Positions 56,357 to 64,000 of a DNA stretch of 64,000 bases are shown piece by piece. Position 1 is the stretch's first letter, and the number at the start of each line of letters is the position of its first letter. The DNA comes from Diorhabda sublineata (lineage: Eukaryota > Arthropoda > Insecta > Coleoptera > Chrysomelidae). The position numbers were made by a program, and so were the translations under genes. The notes under the pieces were generated by a model. The model saw only the letters and a program-made list of their open reading frames with translations, was not told the origin of the DNA and searched no databases. Location of the stretch: contig NC_079486.1 in NCBI RefSeq assembly GCF_026230105.1, forward strand, positions 8,618,001 through 8,682,000. Direction: 5' to 3'.

Positions 56357-56917
56357 TATACTCGGTAATATTTTTTTGTTATGTACAAAACACATAGAGA
56401 CTAATGGAGAACATTGAAACAGGTGTCAGACAGTGTAAAAGTGAGTGTGGTAATAGTAGTACATGTCTTGGATTTCTCAATGTGAATATTCTTCTAGTAT
56501 CTTTAAAGGACTTTTACTTTTGTCAATTGTCCATTTAACAAATTTTGGGCAGCTGTGTGTATGTCCTCAGTGACGATTCATTGTACAATCAACCAATCAA
56601 TATGTACATCATAAGTTTTTACATATATTTATTGTAATTAAATAATTACCTCTATTATTCAATTCACTTTCCCCATTTTGTATTCTATAAGCATCTTCAT
56701 TAGCCATTCGAAAGTATTATCTGATGTGGAATTTTCAATATTGCCAATCATTTCCTTAATGCTTCTTTGAAACTTCTCAATTTGTTACTGTGCAATCCAA
56801 TCAAACGTTCTTTCCATAATTGCATCCATTCAGGTTTGAGTTTAATATTGTAGGTATCTTCGGTTCCATTTTCCATTTCTTCACACCTATACAATTCGAA
56901 ATTATGTATGATTGTAA
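56357..56917 (-). pseudogene. R1 gene-derived repeat, inverse copy (B)
   Basis: Copy of 22430-22990. Confidence 0.5.
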
Positions 56918-56973
56918 CATTCAAGTTCAGTTCAAATGATAAGCATTCTCACCTCTTATTCGAACTTATTCTT

Positions 56974-57387
56974 AAAGTCACACTCACTAATGAAAACATC
57001 AATTTGTGGTGAGCAAAATAGACAAGCTACAATTGCATCATATCGCCTATTCATATTGACAGCTAGCTAAAAAAGGATCAGAGCACTCTTTAGGATAGAA
57101 TCTGAAGATTCATTCACTGAAAAGAAAATAAAAAAATCGCTCAATTTCACAGTTACAGTTTTGAAAAAAAACTTTTCACATCAACTTAATGAAAGTACTG
57201 AAGTTGCTTGCTAACTTGCTGACTTTTTGCTATTCTGTGTGATCAAATGGGAAGTGAGCAAAAAGCATTCCTGCTTCATTGTGAAGTACGGTGGGTCTCA
57301 AGAGGTAAAGTGCTGTCAAGATTGTTCAAGCTTCTTAAGGAAGTAATATTGTTTTTGTTGGAAAATCACAATAGGTCAGAAATTTTT
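56974..57387 (+). pseudogene. hAT transposase remnant, C-terminal region (B)
   Basis: Copy of 23047-23460 with the HCEVRWVSRGKVLSRLF block. Confidence 0.7.
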
Positions 57388-57443
57388 CTTTTTGATTTCC
57401 TTATTTCCTGTTCCTTGTTCTCCTCAATATTATTTTACACTTC

Positions 57444-58187
57444 TCACTTTACTGTTATTTGTTCTTTGTTTTCAACATCATTTTCCTCATCGTGGCTCTT
57501 CTTCACATTACTTTCATCTTGTTTTTGACTTCTGGTTTCTTCATTATCTTTTAATATACTAGTTATTATTTTTATATCATGTATTTCAATTTTATTCCAG
57601 AGCCGATATCTTTTCGAGTATCTTCGCCAAATCCTCGCATCTGAGCCAAATACACTTAGATTTCTTAGTGTCCAAGGTTTACCCTCAATCCAATTTTCCA
57701 TTAAGTTATGGGAAGTTTGCTGGAGTATAATCAAGAATAGTACCTCATTTTTTGTATATTCTTTCATTCGTTTACTCATATATTCTCCATTATTTCCTAT
57801 CTTACTTAATGAACTTTTGTATCAAATTTAGTTTCAACCATTTTTATGTATTCTATTATCCAGTCTGACACTTAACTTTTGTGTTCCAGTGAAAATATTA
57901 TAACATTCTGAAGAAAGCATTCATCAAAATGTTTGTTTCCAATACCTTTTACACTTATGTCACGTTTTGTAGATTTCATCATGCTTTGATCTTCTAGTTT
58001 TTTAAATGTGTACTCATCGCCTCTCATTGTGGTTATTATTATCACTTATGAATACAGATATATTGAATGTCATTTCTCTTATAGATATAGCTGAAAAATT
58101 TTTGAGTGACCTTACCTTTTAATTGTTCTGTATCTCCTTCATACAGCTTAGACAATTTTTCAAATATTTCATCATTTACCAGTACAG
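57444..58187 (-). pseudogene. Second, older Copia-type remnant (B)
   Basis: Copy of 23517-24260. The open piece is 57444-57779, slightly longer than in A because of a one-base change upstream. Confidence 0.5.
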
Positions 58188-58984
58188 CTCATAATATGTG
58201 TTATGTATGTATGTACAAATGTATGTTTTTATATATTCATAATCATGAATACTACTCGGTACCTATGCGGTTTATAACCAAGTCCATAATTCTATATGCT
58301 TTTAAAGTTATTCCATTTATGTTACAGTTTCCAGAAAAGTTTTTTGTTCTAATGAATTTTCGTTTTTAGTTTCGTAATCCGAATTATTTATTTATACAGT
58401 GAAAAGTCTCGGACCTATAACTTGTTGTTTTTAGTATTATTAGAATAAAAGTATCCTTTTTATTGTTATAACTTAATATATAGACAGATATGCAATAACC
58501 TAAACTGTCTAATATCACTAGGAGCCAACTTCACAGCGTACTAGCATGTTGCCATTTTAACTTTCAACACAAAAAATATTCTATGCAACGTTGTAAAATA
58601 TTATTTTTGTGATAATACGTTGTCTAACTCTAAAGAATATTCTTTATACAATGGTTATACTATTATTACTCATATAGGTAAGACTCCTATATGGACAGTT
58701 GGTATTACATATATGTCTACATATTTTCATTTTATTTGTTTCAGATAGTTAAATCATCGTAATTATAGCGGTTTTATTTCGTGATGTACAACGCGAAAAA
58801 TCGTTTTTTTCTTAAATATACGTAAAGATATCATCAATTGATGATTTCGATTGGTTAACGAGATAAACATTTCAAAGTGCTTAAATTTCAAAAGTCAACA
58901 ATTGTCAAAAATATTTTTTTAAGTGAATGAAAGTAAGACGGTTAATAAGTGTTATTTGTATATTAAAATTGTAGAAGTTTTAAA

Positions 58985-59626
58985 ATGCCGTCGACTTTGA
59001 GTAAAGAAACCAATTTGTATTACAAAAATTTGGTAGTGACAAAATTCAATAACTGGTTGAAAATGGTTAAGGAGAAGAAAAAACAAACTTATCAAAACCA
59101 AAACTCAACGGTATCGCTCCAAGCTCCAAAGGAGGAAAAAGATGCTAACGATACGAAGATTATCGTGACTCCTGCAGATAAGTTCGATGCATCACCACCA
59201 ATGAACTGTAGCGACGCCAATTCCAAGGAAGTTCTAAACAGAAAAGATGCGAAAGAGGAGGAACATATGGATTTTTTGAACGAGAGCTTCTACGAGAAAA
59301 TGAGATTACTTCAAGAATTCAGAAACGTCGGTCTCTACGTGTATTGCGACTCTTGCGATAAGTATAGATACCTGCCCGACGTGAAAGATCCCCTGGATCT
59401 ACCTGACAAATGGTATTGTTGGATGAATCCAGATGGGAGGTATAATAGATGCGAAATCAAGGAACAATCGATCGACGATAAAGAAAAGGAGCTGATGATA
59501 TTTAATAAATATAACGCGGGTAGCATCGTCTGGGCGAAAATCGAAGGTTATCCATGGTGGCCGGCTATGGTGGAAGATGATCCGGAAATCGAGAATTATT
59601 TTTGCTTGAAAGATTCCTTAGAACCG
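58985..59626 (+). CDS. CW-type zinc finger / PWWP domain protein, exon 1 (B)
   Basis: Second copy of the gene at 25077. The predicted 214 residues are the same as in A, with CW cysteines 121, 124, 145 and 156 and PWWP 190-193. The donor CCG|GTAAGT is intact. Confidence 0.9.
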
Positions 59627-60015
59627 GTAAGTCTAATATTTCTCTTGGTTACTTTCATTAGGTTAGTGTTGTAAGTACCATTTTTTTAGTTCATGTCACG
59701 TACATGTATACAGGGTATACAGGGTGATTTGTTTACTTATTCCAATATTTCATTTGGAGTGGAAATCGAAATAAATTTCAAGTTACCTTAAATAGAGTGC
59801 GATTCTTTTTATCAACTGAAAATGGAGAGTGGGAAATTTGTAAACTAGTATACAGGTTTATTTTTTTTTTAATTTGTAAATTTTGATGGCCATATACAGG
59901 GTGATTAATCGACTTTTTTTCGTAATATATTTTGATAAAATTCTTGAAACGACACAAGGTATTGGATCTATGGAGTTAGTTACACTGTGTATTGACGGAT
60001 AACGATTATTTTCAG
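59627..60015 (+). other. Intron of the CW-PWWP gene (B)
   Basis: 389 bp, one T fewer than in A in the poly-T run near 59868. Splice sites and both ACAGGGTGATT copies are kept. Confidence 0.85.
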
Positions 60016-60420
60016 ACGCACTACCACGTGACATTTTTCGATTCCGACGCGGTGACTAGATCTTGGGTGAAGGCCGAAAATTTGAAACCGTTCTTGAAAA
60101 ATATCGACGATAACCTTGTGCTGAACGATAAATTCAATAAACTCAAACTCAGGATGGACGTAGCCGTCAAACAGGCTAAAGAAGCCGTCGAAATGAAGCT
60201 GCTCGACAGACTGAAAAAGTACAGCTTCATATATAGATATGCGAAATCTTCGAGAAACACGAAGCGACAGAGATACGCGAGTGAGGATGGCGGCGGTAAA
60301 CAAAAGAAACGCGCGAACTTGGGTGATGAGACGGAATCTTCGGCGGAAGACTACGAAGAAGAAGAAGAAGAGGAGCAAGAAGTAGAGGAGGATGAAGAAG
60401 AGAAGGAGGATGAAATATGA
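60016..60420 (+). CDS. CW-type zinc finger / PWWP domain protein, exon 2 (B)
   Basis: Residues 215-348, same predicted protein as A, stop TGA 60418-60420, AATAAA at 60515-60520. Both gene copies appear able to produce the full-length protein. Confidence 0.9.
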   Translation, partial: THYHVTFFDSDAVTRSWVKAENLKPFLKNIDDNLVLNDKFNKLKLRMDVAVKQAKEAVEMKLLDRLKKYSFIYRYAKSSRNTKRQRYASEDGGGKQKKRANLGDETESSAEDYEEEEEEEQEVEEDEEEKEDEI

Positions 60421-61485
60421 GGAGAATAGCAGAAAGATACTTTTGAGTGATGGTGTCGTGATTTGAAGGAAAAATGTTCGTTCTAATTTTTGATAAAAAT
60501 TTGTTAATTTTCTCAATAAAGTTTGTTATAAAATCATTTTTTTTTTATTAATTTTATGCAAATCATTTTTTATGCCTAATTTCAACAGTTTCAGCCTTAT
60601 CCTTAAATAAAAAAATAAAATTCACATATAACAGGGGAAACAAATAGAGATTAGAGAAATTAGAGTAGTCTGGGATACAGTTCTCACTCACCTCATCAAC
60701 ATTACAGAAGGAGCTGTTATTATACCGATACTCAATCGGTTCATCCTATACATGCCTCTATGGTTGGTAATAGTTTGAATGACACTGCCCCGCTGGTATA
60801 CTTTCGAAAGCAAATATGCTTAATATGGATCCAGCTTGAAAAAGTATGTGGGACACTCCAATCGGGTTTCGGAATAACCACCACAAGGGAGCCCAAGTCG
60901 ATAGTGACAACAATTTCAAACTGCTCATACAATAAAGGAGTGAACAGTATAAAATAGAACAACAATGAAATTGTATTAAAACATACATATAAAATAAACG
61001 AAGTAAAGCTAAATCCTAAAATATACACAGATCTTCTTTGAAATAAACAAATTTAGTTCTGTTTAGAGGTTGAGTAAATACAAAAAGATTATTATTATCT
61101 TTGGAATTTACATAATCTAAATATAACTCATTAAATACAGGGTGATTTTATATTCGACCGACAATGCTTTACCACAGAGAGATCTCAATAAATGATTCAT
61201 TTTGATATAGGAATCTGAATCCTTACGTGGCCTAGTTGTTGAGACTGGAACATTTTTGTTTTAAAATGTCTGAATATTTTTAGTTGAAAAACTAATAACC
61301 TTTTATGGAACTAAAACGATCTTTCTTTTTTCTTAATTTCAAAAATTTCCCATTTTCTGAACAATTCTCTTGTTCATTGGCAAACAGAAACATCATCTAA
61401 ATAGTTTTAGTTTGAAAATAACAAAGTATAAGACATCAATCAATACAAAATATAAGTCAAAGTTTTAAAATTTCTATACAAAATC

Positions 61486-61674
61486 TGTTGTAAAAAATTA
61501 CTGAGCGTAACCCAGCAATTAAGTTGGCAAGGATGATTATCATGTCAAAAAAAAAATGGTTACTTTTCAGATTCAAGTCATTTTGTGTAGTTTTACTTCT
61601 AATATAATAAAAGTATAGAAGAACCTGTATAAATTTCTTTTATTTATACTATAGAAGAAACGAATATTACAACA
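61486..61674 (+). repeat. 5' LTR of sense Copia (B)
   Basis: 189 bp, one visible substitution from the A 5' LTR (GATTATC for GATTATG near 61540). Confidence 0.92.
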
Positions 61675-61689
61675 GATTATGGGCCCAGG
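61675..61689 (+). promoter_or_regulatory. Primer-binding site, initiator tRNA-Met internal type (B)
   Basis: Same TTATGGGCCCAG core as in A. Confidence 0.85.
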
Positions 61690-61790
61690 CCAGATTTAAT
61701 AAGCTTCAGTTAATTTCAAAGTAAAGTATAAAAGCTAACCTAAAAAATAAGGCGTGCCGGCTTGGCTTGTAAAGCAAATTAAAAGCAGAA

Positions 61791-63002
61791 ATGGAATCTG
61801 AAAGTGTAAAGTTTACTTTCGCCAGATTAGACAACAACAATTATCAAAATTGGAAATTTAGAATTAAAATGTTGCTTACACGAGAAGGAAATTGGTCTGT
61901 TGTAGAAGAGGCAATACCAAATGAACCATCTGTTGAATGGAAACGTAAAGATGAAAAAGCACAATCTACAATTTCATTAAGTATCGAAGACAATCAAATA
62001 GCACACATTTATAAATGCAAGAATGCGAAAGAAATGTGGAATGAACTGCAAAAGGTACATGAAAGAAATAATTTAAGTAACAAGTTGTATTTATTGAGGA
62101 AGCTGTATCAGTCTAGACTTGAAAATAAACCAATGCATGAATACATTAAAGAAATACTAGAATTAGTTGAAAGACTACGAGGAGTTGGTGAGACTATTAA
62201 GTATTTCCATGTAGCTGCATTATTGTTAGGTGGATTGCCAGAAAGTTATTCCACATTAGTAACAGCATTAGATGCTGGGCCAGATGATGAATTGACTCTT
62301 GAATATGTAAAGGGAAAACTAATGGATGAGTATAAAAGAAAAGAAGATACCAGTTCAACAGAGACGGCATTAAACACAAATAAAAAGTTTTCGAAGAAGA
62401 TGAAAGAAAAAATAGAATGTTATTATTGTCATAGAAAAGGTCACTACAAAAAAGATTGTTTTTTCATGAAGAAAGACAGAAATAAGGGAAAGCAACATGC
62501 CAAAGTAACTGTTGAAGGTGATGAGTTGTCTGACTCAGTTTTTTGTTTCAATGTTTCCGGTAACAGTAAAAATAATCTAGAATGGTATATTGATTCAGGG
62601 GCTACAAGTCACAGGTCAAATAATCCAGAATTGTTTATTAAATTGGACTATTCAAAGTTAAATAAAATTATAGTTGCAAATGGACAGGAAATGCAAGTCA
62701 AAGGTAAAGGTGATATTTTAGTAAAAACAGAAATTTCAGGTAAATGCATAAGTTTAAAATTTAAAGATGTTTTATTTGTACCTGAGCTAAGCAATAATCT
62801 GTTTTCGGTGTCTAAAATTACAAAAACTGGTTATAACATAAAGTTTGATGATTGTAATTATATAGAAATTAATAATTCTATTATAGCCACAGGAAAATAC
62901 TGTAATGGTTCATATAAATTAAACACGTTTTCAGAAAAAGTAAATATTGTAAAAATGTGTGAGGAAATGAATAATTATATACATCATGGCATAGACGTTT
63001 AG
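61791..63002 (+). pseudogene. Copia gag-protease-pre-integrase part, ends at frameshift (B)
   Basis: 403 codons with zinc knuckle and DSGAT protease. Relative to A, bases are lost in the ATACATACATGG stretch near 62985, shifting the frame so the protein ends in HHGIDV before the pre-integrase zinc region. Confidence 0.85.
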
Positions 63003-63028
63003 GTCACAGAAGCCCGGATGATATAAAA

Positions 63029-63937
63029 ATGATAGTAAGTAAAGATTTAGCTATTGGCATAAAAATAAATGATTGTGGTCAGAAAAAACAATGTGTCACT
63101 TGTATTGAAGGTAAATTAATGAGGAAATCTTTTCCTAAAAAATCAGAAAGTAAGACGTTTAAAGTTCTTGATATAATCCATAGTGATATATGTGGACCTA
63201 TGAGAACCCCTAATGTTGGTAAAAATAAATATTTTTTGACTTTAACTGATGATTTTTCAAGATATACCACACTTTATTTGTTAGAATCTAAAGATGAAGT
63301 ATATATTAAACTAAAGGAATTCATTCTAGAAGTCAAAAATATTTTTGGGGTCTATCCAAAAACATTTAGAAGTGATAATGGAGGGGAATATACAGGGGTA
63401 GCTGTGCAGAAGCTACTCAAAAGTTTTGGTATAAGCTTTCAGTCGACTGCACCATATTGTCCAGAGCAAAATGGTGTGTCGGAGAGGAAAAATAGAACAT
63501 TGATGGAATCGGCAAGGTGTATGTTATTAGATACTAATTTACCCCATAAATATTGGGGGGAAGCAGTAACAAATGCTAACTACATTTCTAATAGACTACA
63601 TACTAAAAGTAAAGAAAAGACACCTTATGAGTTATGGATTGGAAAGAAACCTGATTTATCATATTTCATTACATTTGGTTCTCAGGCTTTTGTTTACATT
63701 CCAAAAGAAAAAAGATCTAAACTAGAGAAAAGAGCAAGAACAGGTATTATGGTGGGATACAGTGAAAATAGAAAAGCTTATAGAATTCTAGATACAGATA
63801 CAGATAAAATTATTGTAAGTCGTAATGTAAAATTTAATGAATTTCTGAATCAACCTTTTAAAAATATAAATAATTGTAAGGCTGAAACTAGCAACTCAGA
63901 TCCTGATTCAGCAATTACTGTTGACCTACAAACATAA
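63029..63937 (+). pseudogene. Copia integrase part after the frameshift (B)
   Basis: 302 codons holding the CVTC zinc pair, HSDICGP, RSDNGGEY and SERKN. It ends at the same TAA nonsense codon as in A (30029-30031). RT coding resumes in frame from 63938 and runs to the window end. Confidence 0.85.
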
Positions 63938-64000
63938 ACTAAACCTGGAGTGGATGATAGTGACATAAATGAAGAAGGTGGAGGATCAAATAATAATATC

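Larger units (their letters stand above)
32096..64000. repeat. Tandem repeat unit B (cut by window end)
   Basis: Second copy of unit A. Compared with A it lacks 67 bp near A 1497-1563, has a first minisatellite shorter by about 237 bp, carries an extra 0.1-kb duplication at 41901-42004, gains about 2.03 kb (extra minisatellite plus an hAT-derived segment) before 47317, and lacks 19 bp near A 24710. The last base corresponds to about A 30093, inside the reverse transcriptase region of the sense Copia. Scattered substitutions show it is a diverged copy and not a verbatim repeat of the same reads. Confidence 0.95.
61486..64000 (+). mobile_element. Ty1/copia sense copy, cut by window end (B)
   Basis: Copy of A 27579 onward. 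The same insertion point and flank show it was duplicated with the unit. The 3' half lies outside the window. Confidence 0.9.

Noticed and set aside
1..64000. tRNA, rRNA or riboswitch genes
   Set aside because: No cloverleaf, rRNA or structured leader was recognised. The only tRNA-like words are the retrotransposon primer-binding sites.

Overview
The window looks like AT-rich, intron-containing animal DNA, almost certainly an insect. It holds Ty1/copia elements whose primer-binding site matches the middle of initiator tRNA-Met (the half-tRNA priming known from Drosophila copia), hAT (ZBED5/Buster-like) and Ty3/Gypsy remnants, and one spliced host gene with CW and PWWP chromatin-reader domains. 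Order or species cannot be fixed from sequence alone; a beetle-like genome is only a guess.

The main fact is that the window is almost exactly two periods of a large tandem repeat. Unit A (1-32095) is repeated as unit B (32096 to the window end). The A-to-B shift is 32095 at the left and 33907 at the right. The change comes from a few indels: a 67-bp loss near 1497, a minisatellite contraction of about 237 bp, a 0.1-kb local duplication at 41901, a 2.03-kb array plus hAT insertion around 45250-47290 in B, and a 19-bp loss near 24710. Elsewhere the copies look about 99% identical by eye. Because the window opens inside the repeat, the true unit boundary and the copy number cannot be read here.

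Layout of one unit (A coordinates): 1-800, inverse copy of a gene-derived repeat (called R1 here); 800-1280, hAT transposase remnant; 1623-4786, segment D1; 4787-6192, 50-bp minisatellite with CTCF-like cores; 6193-6556, Gypsy integrase fragment; 6557-10109, inverted, 5'-truncated Copia copy with 82 bp of its flank; 10111-13389, second copy of D1 with a shorter minisatellite; 13390-14387, longer Gypsy fragment; 15040-15465, unidentified exon-like pieces; 17229-22990, an imperfect palindrome holding R1 and two broken ARL14EP-like (ARF7EP_C) genes facing opposite ways; 23047-23460, hAT; 23517-24260, a second, older Copia remnant; 25077-26513, the intact two-exon CW-PWWP gene; 27579-31597, a complete-ended sense Copia element with LTRs and a 5-bp target-site duplication; 31598-32095, unique sequence passing back into R1.

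The only gene that looks functional is the CW-PWWP gene, present as two copies with the same predicted protein. Everything else is mobile-element or gene-fragment debris, much of it in inverted pairs. The inverted Copia shares the 3' flank of the sense Copia, so it arose by inverted segmental copying at a duplication junction, not by transposition.
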